Assembly: GCA_013204125.1 (NCBI GenBank)
Contig: JABMOP010000433.1
Span: forward strand, 1 to 8,202
Source of the DNA: Rhodospirillales bacterium
GTDB lineage: Bacteria > Pseudomonadota > Alphaproteobacteria > Rhodospirillales > UBA2165
Direction of reading: 5' to 3'
Length of the DNA: 8,202 nucleotides
Positions 1-6,779 of the stretch are shown here, piece by piece. The notes beneath the pieces were generated by a model that saw only the letters and a list, made by a program, of their open reading frames with translations, made no database searches and had not been told where the DNA came from. The translations under genes and the position numbers were made by a program. How positions within the stretch are numbered: the stretch's first letter is position 1; each line of letters begins with the position of its first letter.

Positions 1-1
1 G

Positions 2-400
2 GTGGACGCCGCCCGGCTCGGCTTCGAAGGCGTTGCCGTCTATCACGATTCCTGTTCGGGCCTTCGCGAACTCGGGATAAAGGATCAGCCGCGCAAAATA
101 TTGGCGGCGGTTCCTCGGCTGATCATTAAAGACTATGCGGGCAGCGAAACCTGCTGCGGATTCGGCGGCGTCTTTTGCGTCAAATACCCGGAAATATCCG
201 ACCGCATGGCGCGCGACCGCATGGCCGAATTAGAAAATACCGGCGCCGACATCTTGCTTGGCGGCGATCTCGGTTGTCTCTGCCAGCTTGCCGGCAAGCT
301 TAGCCGCGAAGGGTCCAACATTCGCGTGCGCCATGTGGCCGAAGTGCTGGCCGGCATGACCGATGGGCCCGCGATCTGCGAAGGGGACGCGGATAAATGA
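2..400 (+). CDS. lutA: Lactate utilization protein A (LutA/LldE), C-terminal part, 5' truncated by window edge
   Basis: This is the C-terminal 132 residues of the cysteine-rich (CCG-domain) subunit of the LutABC complex, which oxidises L-lactate to pyruvate. The reading frame is open to the left edge, so the GTG at base 2 is not taken as the start; the family is about 240 residues with two CCG repeats and this is the second one. Visible signatures are HDSCSGLRELGI (Cys18 of the fragment), ETCCGFGG (Cys51-Cys52) and GADILLGGDLGCLCQLAG (Cys92), the expected iron-sulfur or heterodisulfide-type ligands. The family version of the last motif is usually GCLMxxAG, so the extra Cys94 is a small deviation. 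The stop overlaps the lutB start as ATGA. The identification is firm. An anaerobic glycerol-3-phosphate dehydrogenase GlpC-type CCG protein is excluded by the lutBC neighbours. Confidence 0.95.
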   Translation: MDAARLGFEGVAVYHDSCSGLRELGIKDQPRKILAAVPRLIIKDYAGSETCCGFGGVFCVKYPEISDRMARDRMAELENTGADILLGGDLGCLCQLAGKLSREGSNIRVRHVAEVLAGMTDGPAICEGDADK

Positions 401-1815
401 ACCTCATTGCCCGCGATTTTCCGAAAAACGCCCGCGCCGCGCTTTTAGACACGCATTTACAAGAAGCGCTGATCCGCCTTAAAAGCGGCTTCGTCGAAGG
501 CCGCCGGGCGGCGATTTCACGCCTGCCGGAATTTGATGATTTGCGGGACCGGGCGCGGGATATCCGGCGTCACACCTTGGCCCATTTGGACGCCTATCTG
601 GAACGCTTCGAGGCGAAAGCGGTTTCTGCCGGCGGCATTGTGCATTGGGCCAGAAACGCCGATGAAGCGCGGCATATAATTTTGGAAATTTGCCAAGGCG
701 TCGATGCCAAAACCGTCACCAAGGGCAAATCTATGATCGGCGAAGAAATCGCCATCAACGCATATCTCGAAGACCATGGGATCGAGCCGGTGGAAACCGA
801 TCTCGGCGAATATATCATTCAATTGCGCGGCGAAGCGCCGAGCCACATCATTGCCCCGGCCACCCATCTTGCCAAAGAACAGGTGGCCGATGCTTTTCGC
901 GCCAAGCACACCCAATTAGATGCCGAACGCCCCTTGGAAAAACCGGAACAATTATTGGCCGAAGCCCGCGCCCAATTGCGGCAAAAATTTTTAAGCGCCG
1001 ATGTCGGCATCACCGGGGCCAATTTCCTGATCGCCGAAACCGGCACCAGCGTCATCGTCACCAATGAAGGCAATGGCGATTTGACGCAAATTTTACCCGG
1101 CGTCCATATCGTTATCGCCAGCCTTGAAAAAGTGGTGCCGACCTTGGAAGACGCGGCGACCCTGCTGCGTGTTTTGGCGCGAAGCGCCACCGGCCAGGAT
1201 ATTTCCGCCTACACGACTTTTTCTACTGGGCCGAAACGCGCCGCCGATCTGGATGGGCCGGGCGCTTATCATGTGGTGATTTTGGATAACGGGCGCAGCC
1301 AATTATTGGCTGGTGAAAACAAGGACATGTTGGGCTGCATCCGCTGCGGCGCGTGTCTCAACCATTGCCCGGTATACGGCGCGATCGGCGGCCACGCCTA
1401 TGGCTCGGTCTATCCCGGCCCGATGGGATCGGTTTTAACCCCGGCGCTTGAAGGCATATCGGGAACGGCGCATTTACCGCAAGCTTCCAGCCTGTGCGGT
1501 AAATGCGAAGAGGTGTGCCCGGTGCGCTTGGCGTTGCCGCGCATGCTCCGTAATTTGCGCAACCAAGCGGCGGAAGCGGGGGCCACGGGTTTGCTCGGCC
1601 GTATAGCGATCAAATATTGGGCGTTCTGGGCACGCCGGCCGCGTCTCTACCGCGCCGCCGTCGATATTAAATTTTCGGCGCTGGCCGCGCTGGGCCGCAA
1701 AAAAGGTTATTTTCGGCGCGTTCCGTTTATGGGCGCCTGGACCAAGCACCGTGATTTTCCAGCGCCCGAGGGCCGCAGCTTTATCAGCCAATACCACGCC
1801 CGGAAAAAAACATGA
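397..1815 (+). CDS. lutB: Lactate utilization protein B (LutB/LldF), LUD-domain iron-sulfur protein
   Basis: This 472-residue protein is the [4Fe-4S] electron-transfer subunit of LutABC L-lactate oxidation. Its length matches the family (about 470). Residues about 70-300 form the LUD (DUF162) domain, with TKGKSMIGEEI near 108-118 and GITGANFLIAETGT near 204-217. A ferredoxin-like segment follows: Cys314, 317, 320 and 324 (CxxCxxCxxxCP) and Cys367, 370 and 374 (CxxCxxxCP), both as usual for the family. The tail from about 395 to 472 corresponds to the LutB C-terminal domain (WAFWARRPRLYR, then GAWTKHRDFPAP). The ATG at 397 overlaps the lutA stop, with AAGGGG at 381-386 as a ribosome binding site 10 bases away. 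The protein is presumably cytoplasmic, and electrons would go towards the quinone pool; that last step is family knowledge and not visible here. Confidence 0.97.
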   Translation: MNLIARDFPKNARAALLDTHLQEALIRLKSGFVEGRRAAISRLPEFDDLRDRARDIRRHTLAHLDAYLERFEAKAVSAGGIVHWARNADEARHIILEICQGVDAKTVTKGKSMIGEEIAINAYLEDHGIEPVETDLGEYIIQLRGEAPSHIIAPATHLAKEQVADAFRAKHTQLDAERPLEKPEQLLAEARAQLRQKFLSADVGITGANFLIAETGTSVIVTNEGNGDLTQILPGVHIVIASLEKVVPTLEDAATLLRVLARSATGQDISAYTTFSTGPKRAADLDGPGAYHVVILDNGRSQLLAGENKDMLGCIRCGACLNHCPVYGAIGGHAYGSVYPGPMGSVLTPALEGISGTAHLPQASSLCGKCEEVCPVRLALPRMLRNLRNQAAEAGATGLLGRIAIKYWAFWARRPRLYRAAVDIKFSALAALGRKKGYFRRVPFMGAWTKHRDFPAPEGRSFISQYHARKKT

Positions 1816-2471
1816 ACGCGCGCGAAGAAATAATGGGACGCATTGGCGCCGCCCTTGATCTGGATGCCGGAACTCGAAGCGCCGCCGCCCAAGCCCGCAT
1901 TACGAACCCACCTGCCCCGTTGATCCCTTCGCGTAGCCCGGATGATATCGAAGGCTGCTTAAGTTATTTCCGCGCCCGCGCCGAGGAAACCGAAGCCACG
2001 ACGGAGCGCATATCTGGATGGGCCGATTTACCGGCGGCGGTTGCCGGCATTTGCGGCGCGGCACCGGTAAAAGCGCAACCGCGGGGTATTTTTAGCTGCC
2101 TTGATTGGGCGGCGGCGGGCGTCACGGCGACTTTTGGCGGCGCTGCGCCCAGCGATGCGGTTGGGTTGGTTCTTGCAGAATCCGCTGCCGCCGAAACCGG
2201 CACCTTGGTTTTGACGTCAGCCAAGGACGCGCCGACGGCGCTTAATTTCCTGCCCGAATATCTGATCGCCGTTCTGCCCCTCGGACGGTTGACCGGCGAT
2301 TACGAAAGCACCTGGGCAAAGCTGAAACAAATAGGCGGCAATGATTTTCCAGCCAGGACCGTCAATTGGATCACAGGACCATCGCGCAGCGCCGATATCG
2401 AACAACAGGTTCAAATGGGCGTCCACGGGCCACGCCGGCTGCATATTATCGTGGTTGATGAAGATGCCTAA
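1812..2471 (+). CDS. lutC: Lactate utilization protein C (LutC/LldG), LUD-domain protein
   Basis: This is a 219-residue LUD (DUF162) protein, third subunit of the LutABC lactate oxidation complex and close to the usual length of 220-240. The N-terminal about 45 residues are a variable arm (MNAREEIMGRIGAAL). The conserved core carries GVTATFGGAAPSDAVGLVLAESAAAETGT split over residues 103-131, FLPEYLIAVLP at 146-156, ITGPSRSADIE at 187-197 and GVHGPRRLHIIVVD at 203-216, all hallmarks of LutC. The ATG at 1812 overlaps the lutB stop (ATGA), with a weak GGA 7 bases upstream, so translation probably depends on coupling. LutC has no cysteine cluster of its own; its exact role in the complex is not established in the family. 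Confidence 0.95.
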   Translation: MNAREEIMGRIGAALDLDAGTRSAAAQARITNPPAPLIPSRSPDDIEGCLSYFRARAEETEATTERISGWADLPAAVAGICGAAPVKAQPRGIFSCLDWAAAGVTATFGGAAPSDAVGLVLAESAAAETGTLVLTSAKDAPTALNFLPEYLIAVLPLGRLTGDYESTWAKLKQIGGNDFPARTVNWITGPSRSADIEQQVQMGVHGPRRLHIIVVDEDA

Positions 2472-3045
2472 AAAGCCGCAAAAAACGATAGAAGATGACG
2501 CGGCGCTGTTGGCGATCGCGTTTAAAGATGTGACACCGCTCAAGGGCCGTAAAATAAGCAAAGCCGCCGGCAAATCTAAACCTCCGCCAAAGGCCAAGCC
2601 GCCGCCGAAACCACCCGCCCCAAAATCCATTGCAATCCCGAAACAAAAGCCAAAGCCAACCCAGCCCGACCTTGCCCACGGCGATGCCCCCGGCGTTGAT
2701 AAACGCACCGCCCAGCGGCTTAAAAGGGGGCGTTTGGACGTCGAAGCCAGGCTTGATCTGCACGGCGATACCCAAGATACGGCGCACCGGGCGTTGGCGG
2801 CCTTTTTGGACGGCGCGCAAAATTCGGGCAAACGCTGTGTTTTGGTGGTCACCGGCAAGGGCGGAACCGTCACCGATTCCGAAACCGGCCGCGCTCGGCA
2901 AACCGGGATTTTGAAAGAAATGGTGCCGCGCTGGCTCAACCAATCGCCTAACCGCGAACGGGTCTTGTCGTTCACTTTCGCTGCCGCCGCCGACGGCGGA
3001 TCGGGCGCGCTTTATATTCTGCTCAAGAAAAGGGCCGGGCGATGA
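2464..3045 (+). CDS. Smr-domain protein (Smr/MutS2 C-terminal-like)
   Basis: This is a 193-residue protein with a C-terminal Smr domain, a fold known for DNA nicking or RNA endonuclease activity in MutS2, SmrA and SmrB. Residues 1-32 start with MPKKPQKT and an acidic patch. Residues about 33-66 are a Pro/Lys-rich linker, probably disordered and basic. The Smr core runs from about 94 to 190 with LDLHG at 97-101 and TGKGG at 130-134. The last motif reads DGGSGALYILLKK where many Smr proteins have HGG, so one commonly conserved His is Asp. The start is uncertain: ATG 2464 (8-base overlap with lutC) or ATG 2458 (adds Met-Lys). Neither has a good ribosome binding site, which fits translational coupling. 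The in-frame ATG at 2341 lies deep inside lutC and is unlikely. The cellular substrate of the alphaproteobacterial group is unknown to me. Confidence 0.9.
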   Translation: MPKKPQKTIEDDAALLAIAFKDVTPLKGRKISKAAGKSKPPPKAKPPPKPPAPKSIAIPKQKPKPTQPDLAHGDAPGVDKRTAQRLKRGRLDVEARLDLHGDTQDTAHRALAAFLDGAQNSGKRCVLVVTGKGGTVTDSETGRARQTGILKEMVPRWLNQSPNRERVLSFTFAAAADGGSGALYILLKKRAGR

Positions 3046-3404
3046 CCCCGTTCGGCGCCAAAGTGCGCGAATTGCGCGCGGCCAAAAACATCCAATTGAA
3101 AAAAATGGCCGAAGATTTAAAAATCTCGTCCGCCTATTTATCGGCGTTGGAACATGGGCGGCGCGGTCGCCCTGGCCCCGGTCTGGTCATGCAGATCGCC
3201 GATTATTTTGGCCTCATCTGGGATCAGGTGGACGAAATGAAACGCCTCGCACATCTTTCGCATCCGCGCGTGCCGATCGATACCGGCGGCCTCAGCCCAA
3301 AAGCGACGCTTCTGGCAAACCTCTTGGCCGGCCATATCCACGAACTCGACGATGCCACAATCTTGCGCATGCTCGCCGATATGGGATTTGATGAGGAAGA
3401 ATAA
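3042..3404 (+). CDS. XRE/Cro-CI family helix-turn-helix DNA-binding protein
   Basis: This is a 120-residue putative transcription regulator. Residues about 5-58 form an XRE-type helix-turn-helix (VRELRAAKNIQLKKMAEDL, then ISSAYLSALEHGRRGRPG), with Tyr-Leu-Ser-Ala-Leu-Glu at the recognition helix. Residues 60-120 are a short helical tail of unknown role (IHELDDATILRMLADMGFDEEE) and show no ligand-binding or protease domain. The ATG at 3042 overlaps the smr stop (ATGA), with AGGG at 3031-3034, 7 bases upstream. It is the last gene of the lutABC-smr run and ends 14 bases from the convergent hslU stop. A gene of this kind next to smr and hslU is, as I recall, common in alphaproteobacteria. The target is not known; regulation of lut or hslUV would be a guess. 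Confidence 0.9.
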   Translation: MTPFGAKVRELRAAKNIQLKKMAEDLKISSAYLSALEHGRRGRPGPGLVMQIADYFGLIWDQVDEMKRLAHLSHPRVPIDTGGLSPKATLLANLLAGHIHELDDATILRMLADMGFDEEE

Positions 3405-3418
3405 GGGGTACGGCGGGC

Positions 3419-4729
3419 CTACAAAATAAATTTCGAAAGATCGCCACCCTTTAAAAGATCGCCGACCTGATCGCGCACCGCTTTCGCATCGATGGTGACG
3501 CTTTCGCCGGCGCGGTCGGTGGCGGTGAAACTGATATCTTCGAGCAATTTTTCCATCACCGTGTGCAACCGCCGTGCGCCGATATTTTCCACCGTCGAAT
3601 TGATCTCGGCGGCGAGGGTTGCCAATTCTTCAACCGCATCATCGGTGAAGGTGAGGTTCAGATCTTCGGTTCCCATGAGCGCGGTATATTGTTTGATAAG
3701 GCTGGCTTCGGGTTCGGTCAGGATGCGCACGAAATCATCCCTGGTCAGCGGGCTTAATTCCACGCGGATCGGCAAGCGCCCTTGCAGTTCGGGCAACAAA
3801 TCAGACGGCTTGGCCAAATGAAACGCGCCGGACGCGATAAACAAAATATGATCGGTCTTAACCGTGCCGTGTTTGGTCGCAATCGTCGTGCCTTCGATCA
3901 GCGGCAGCAAATCCCGCTGCACCCCTTCGCGGCTGACATCGCCGCCGGTGCGTTCCGAACGGACGGTGATTTTATCGATCTCGTCCAAAAAGACGATGCC
4001 GTTATTTTCGACCGCTTCGATCGAATCTCTGATAACCGCTTCGTCGTCCAATAATTTGTCCGATTCTTCGGCCATCAAAATTTGGTATGAATCTTGGACA
4101 CTTAGTTTTTTGGTGGTTGTGCGCCCGCCAAAGGCTTTGCCCATCATCTCGTTTAAATTAATCATACCCATCTGCGCGCCGGGCATGTCGGGGATATCGA
4201 ATGTCGGCATGCCCATCGAAACCTGCTCGGCGACTTCGATTTCTATTTCTTTTTCCGACAGCTCGCCTTCGCGCAACATTTTGCGGAATTTCTGGCGCGT
4301 ATCTGGAGATGCGTTATCACCGACCAAGGCGTCGAGGACGCGTTCTTCCGCCTGCATTTCGGCGCGCGCGGTAACCAATTTGCGTTGCCGCTCACGGGTC
4401 GCGTTGATGGCGATTTCCACCAGATCGCGGATGATGGATTCCACATCGCGGCCGACATAGCCGACTTCGGTAAATTTGGTGGCTTCTATTTTAATGAACG
4501 GCGCTTGCGCTAATTTAGCGAGGCGGCGGGCAATTTCGGTTTTGCCGACGCCGGTCGGCCCGACCATCAAAATGTTCTTCGGCAACACTTCTTCGCGGAG
4601 CTCTTCCGGCAATTGCTGGCGCCGCCACCGATTGCGGAGAGCAACGGCAACGGCGCGCTTGGCGTCGTCCTGGCCGATGATGAAACGATCTAATTCGGAA
4701 ACGATTTCTCTGGGTGTAAAGTTACTCAT
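3419..4729 (-). CDS. hslU: HslU, ATPase subunit of the HslVU (ClpYQ) protease
   Basis: This is a 436-residue AAA+ unfoldase that feeds proteins to the HslV peptidase in the cytoplasm (E. coli HslU is 443 residues). Visible elements are the N-terminal TPREIVSELDRFIIGQ, Walker A GPTGVGKT at 57-64, the pore loop GYVG at 90-93, and the charged I-domain from about 110 to 243. Walker B IVFLDEID is at 245-252, sensor 1 FIASGAFH at 297-304, the Arg region LQGRLPIRV at 315-323 and sensor 2 GARRLHTVME at 384-393. The C-terminal tail DLSKFIL at 430-436 is the segment that inserts into HslV to activate it and is intact. The start ATG overlaps the hslV stop (ATGA), so the pair is translationally coupled. 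No defects were seen. Confidence 0.98.
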   Translation of the reverse strand: MSNFTPREIVSELDRFIIGQDDAKRAVAVALRNRWRRQQLPEELREEVLPKNILMVGPTGVGKTEIARRLAKLAQAPFIKIEATKFTEVGYVGRDVESIIRDLVEIAINATRERQRKLVTARAEMQAEERVLDALVGDNASPDTRQKFRKMLREGELSEKEIEIEVAEQVSMGMPTFDIPDMPGAQMGMINLNEMMGKAFGGRTTTKKLSVQDSYQILMAEESDKLLDDEAVIRDSIEAVENNGIVFLDEIDKITVRSERTGGDVSREGVQRDLLPLIEGTTIATKHGTVKTDHILFIASGAFHLAKPSDLLPELQGRLPIRVELSPLTRDDFVRILTEPEASLIKQYTALMGTEDLNLTFTDDAVEELATLAAEINSTVENIGARRLHTVMEKLLEDISFTATDRAGESVTIDAKAVRDQVGDLLKGGDLSKFIL

Positions 4730-5286
4730 GAAAGGTCAATTTTCTCCATAACCACCGATGAATTTGTGTAAACGCAAATCCCAGCGGCAATTTCCATGGC
4801 GCGATGGGCGATGGTTTCGGCGTCCATATTGTCCTGATCGTAAAGCGCGCGGGCTGCGGCCAAGGCGTAATTGCCGCCAGAGCCGATGCCGATGATGCCG
4901 TCTTCCGGCTCCAACACGTCGCCGGTGCCCGATACAATCAACGAGACTTTGGCATCGGCAACCGCCATCATGGCTTCCAACCGGCGCAAATATCTATCGG
5001 TCCGCCAATCTTTGGCCAATTCGACGCAAGCACGGGTCAATTGGCCCGGATGCTGTTCCAGCTTGGCTTCCAGGCGCTCAAATAACGTAAAGGCATCGGC
5101 GGTGGCGCCGGCGAAGCCACCGATGACACTGCCGGCAGAGCCGAGCCGCCGCACCTTGATCGCGTTGGATTTAACCACCGTGTCGCCCATGCTCACTTGG
5201 CCGTCGCCGGCGACGACGACCTCGTTGCCTTTGCGCAAACAAAGGATTGTCGTGCCGTGCCAATTGGGGCTTGAATGATCCGCCAT
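4726..5286 (-). CDS. hslV: HslV, threonine peptidase subunit of HslVU (ClpQ), with pro-sequence
   Basis: This is a 186-residue N-terminal-nucleophile peptidase related to proteasome beta subunits, partner of HslU. The mature enzyme should begin at Thr12 (GTTIL): comparison with E. coli HslV aligns Thr12 with catalytic Thr1, Asp28 with Asp17 and Lys44 with Lys33, all present (VVAGDGQ and AIKVRRL). Residues 1-11 (MADHSSPNWHG) are therefore a pro-sequence cut after Gly11, a form known in alphaproteobacteria and some mitochondria, whereas E. coli removes only Met. Other family motifs are GFAGATADAFTLFERLE at 57-73, DWRTDRYLRRLEAMM at 93-107 and GIGSGGNYALAAARAL at 133-148. A weak GGGA lies 8 bases upstream of the start. 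hslV is first of the hslVU pair and has a hairpin in its leader. Confidence 0.97.
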   Translation of the reverse strand: MADHSSPNWHGTTILCLRKGNEVVVAGDGQVSMGDTVVKSNAIKVRRLGSAGSVIGGFAGATADAFTLFERLEAKLEQHPGQLTRACVELAKDWRTDRYLRRLEAMMAVADAKVSLIVSGTGDVLEPEDGIIGIGSGGNYALAAARALYDQDNMDAETIAHRAMEIAAGICVYTNSSVVMEKIDLS

Positions 5287-5311
5287 GAAGGCTATTCCCG
5301 TTACAGTGTTT

Positions 5312-5334
5312 GGGCCGCTTGGTCCAAGCGGCCC
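5312..5334 (-). promoter_or_regulatory. Perfect hairpin in the leader of hslV
   Basis: On the - strand, GGGCCGCTTG pairs perfectly with CAAGCGGCCC around the three-base loop GAC, giving a 10-bp GC-rich stem. The stem ends 25 bases before the hslV ATG. No U-run follows it in the direction of transcription, so it does not look like an intrinsic terminator. It more likely sits in the 5' untranslated region of the hslVU mRNA as a stabilising or expression-tuning structure; a leader stem-loop affecting mRNA stability has been reported for E. coli hslVU. That role here is inference. Confidence 0.6.
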
Positions 5335-5344
5335 TCCATAACTG

Positions 5345-5373
5345 GATTTAGTTTTTTATTACTGCCCGGTCAA
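5345..5373 (-). promoter_or_regulatory. hslV: Possible hslVU promoter (weak sigma70-like)
   Basis: On the - strand, TTGACC (5368-5373) and TAAATC (5345-5350) are separated by 17 bases. The -35 box matches the consensus well and the -10 box only at three of six positions. Transcription would start near 5338, just before the leader hairpin. No clear sigma32 heat-shock promoter (CTTGAA plus CCCAT-type box) and no CIRCE element was found between hslV and the upstream gene, so the expected heat-shock control of hslVU is not visible. Confidence 0.3.
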
Positions 5374-5395
5374 TGGCAGCCGCGGCCGGCCTTAA

Positions 5396-6748
5396 CTATT
5401 TTCGGTCCCGCTGAAAATCCTTGAGTTCGATATTCAGTTTTTTCAAAGCGTCGTAGATCGGGATGAACAGATTGAGGCCTGCCGAAACTTTGCCCTCAAG
5501 CATAACTGCGCCGGCGTAAGTTACACCAACCACATTTCCGTTTTTGTCCACCAGCGCGCCGCCGCTGTTGCCGCCGTGAACATCGACATCTGCCTGGATA
5601 TCTTCCATGCCGTATTGGTTGGAGCGGAAGGAAGAGACAATGCCTTTAGAAACAGTGCCCTTTAGCCTCCTCTCTTTAGGCGTGCCGATGGCATAGACCT
5701 CTTCGGTAATTTTGACCGGTTCCATGCGGATGGGGATCGGCCTGTGACCGCCGCGCTCGACCTGAACGATTGCGACGTCGCGTTCCGGGTGTTTGCGCAC
5801 CACTTCGCCCAACAGCTCGCGCCCGGTCAGCAGCCGCACTTTGATAAATTTCTGACCCTCGACGACGTGATTATTGGTCATGATGTAGGTGGGAGAGATA
5901 AAAAAGCCAGACCCATGAGCGCGCCCCGAATCCAACGTCACCACGCCAAGCCGAACACGGTCGATATTTGTTTGTATGGGATCGGTCAGGATATTTTGCC
6001 GTTTAATTTCGAGTATAACATTATCGACTTTTCGGATATCGGCGACCGTCGGCGATAAATTCGAGACAAGTTCCAGCATTTTCGGATCGGCAGCGAAATT
6101 TTCAGCGGCATTGGAAAAAGCAGCATCGATCAAGGCGATTTCACCGTCGGGCACGCCAGGGCGGAGAGCGCCGGCGCCTTCCGAATAAGCCTCAAAAACA
6201 ACTTTTTTCAAAACCGGAGAAAACACCTGCCATTTTACCTTGATGCTTGATTTGCCGTTTTGCCGGCGCGCCGGGAGGGCCGTCCACCGGCTATATTCAT
6301 CACAAACCTGCATGGATATTTCGGTAACCTGCGCGCCGACCAGGTAATCAGGTTCGATCTTGTCGCGCGATTCGCTTGCGAACAATTTATTTGGATCGCC
6401 GATCACATTATAATTTGCGGCTTTGAAAGCCTCATAAAACCTATCTTGAAGTTCTAAATCCCAAAATTTCGCGCGCCCTTGATTCCAATAAATATTGGGC
6501 ACGGAGGCTTTGCAGAAATCTTCGCCAAAGCCTCGGTTATTGATATATTCCCCGATCAGCGCGCCGCGCTTTAGTTTGACCGACACGCTGTCCAATTTGA
6601 TCGGCGCCAGGCGCTGGCCGAGCGGGATCGTCAATTGCGGTTTTTGCTGAACCACATTGACCGCAACGGGGATAGATTGGCAACCGGCCAACACCAAGGC
6701 AACGGCGACATATAACCCATGCTTCCAAAAGCGTGTTTCAATTTTCAT
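5396..6748 (-). CDS. Putative outer-membrane lipoprotein with C-terminal trypsin-like (S1C/DegP-type) serine protease domain
   Basis: This 450-residue protein starts with a lipoprotein signal peptide, MKIETRFWKHG then LYVAVALVLAG, and lipobox LAGC with acylated Cys23. Gln at +2 gives no inner-membrane retention signal, so outer-membrane anchoring facing the periplasm is inferred. Residues about 45-230 form a domain I do not recognise; it includes FYEAFKAANYNVIGD and DYLVGAQVTEI and holds the only other cysteines, Cys79 and Cys149. Residues about 265-435 are a trypsin-fold protease with a complete triad: His294 (TNNHVVEG), Asp324 (ERDVAIVQ) and Ser395 (HGGNSGGALVD). No PDZ domain follows. The ATG at 6748 is preferred over ATG 6766 and TTG 6811 because the signal peptide begins there and the likely promoter lies just upstream. 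GC is about 40-53% in sampled stretches, below neighbouring his and lut genes, which suggests later arrival. The substrate is unknown. Confidence 0.85.
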   Translation of the reverse strand: MKIETRFWKHGLYVAVALVLAGCQSIPVAVNVVQQKPQLTIPLGQRLAPIKLDSVSVKLKRGALIGEYINNRGFGEDFCKASVPNIYWNQGRAKFWDLELQDRFYEAFKAANYNVIGDPNKLFASESRDKIEPDYLVGAQVTEISMQVCDEYSRWTALPARRQNGKSSIKVKWQVFSPVLKKVVFEAYSEGAGALRPGVPDGEIALIDAAFSNAAENFAADPKMLELVSNLSPTVADIRKVDNVILEIKRQNILTDPIQTNIDRVRLGVVTLDSGRAHGSGFFISPTYIMTNNHVVEGQKFIKVRLLTGRELLGEVVRKHPERDVAIVQVERGGHRPIPIRMEPVKITEEVYAIGTPKERRLKGTVSKGIVSSFRSNQYGMEDIQADVDVHGGNSGGALVDKNGNVVGVTYAGAVMLEGKVSAGLNLFIPIYDALKKLNIELKDFQRDRK

Positions 6749-6779
6749 TTGTTCAAAATTAACCATATCTACCGATGCT

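Noticed and set aside
2217..2975. Long open frame of 252 codons on the - strand opposite lutC and smr.
   Set aside because: It is a shadow of the Pro/Lys-rich and GC-rich coding sequence on the other strand, with low-complexity Gly/Trp-rich translation and no recognisable domain.
3864..4460. Open frame of 198 codons on the + strand inside hslU.
   Set aside because: It is antisense to the conserved hslU, Ser-rich with no domain, and typical of a shadow frame.
5312..5357. Intrinsic terminator on the + strand made of the 5312-5334 stem and the T-run at 5352-5357.
   Set aside because: The T-run starts 18 bases after the stem, too far for a terminator, and no + strand gene ends there.
5287..5395. 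Heat-shock sigma32 promoter or CIRCE operator before hslV.
   Set aside because: A CTTG occurs in the hairpin, but no matching -10 box lies at the right distance, and the CIRCE inverted repeat is absent.
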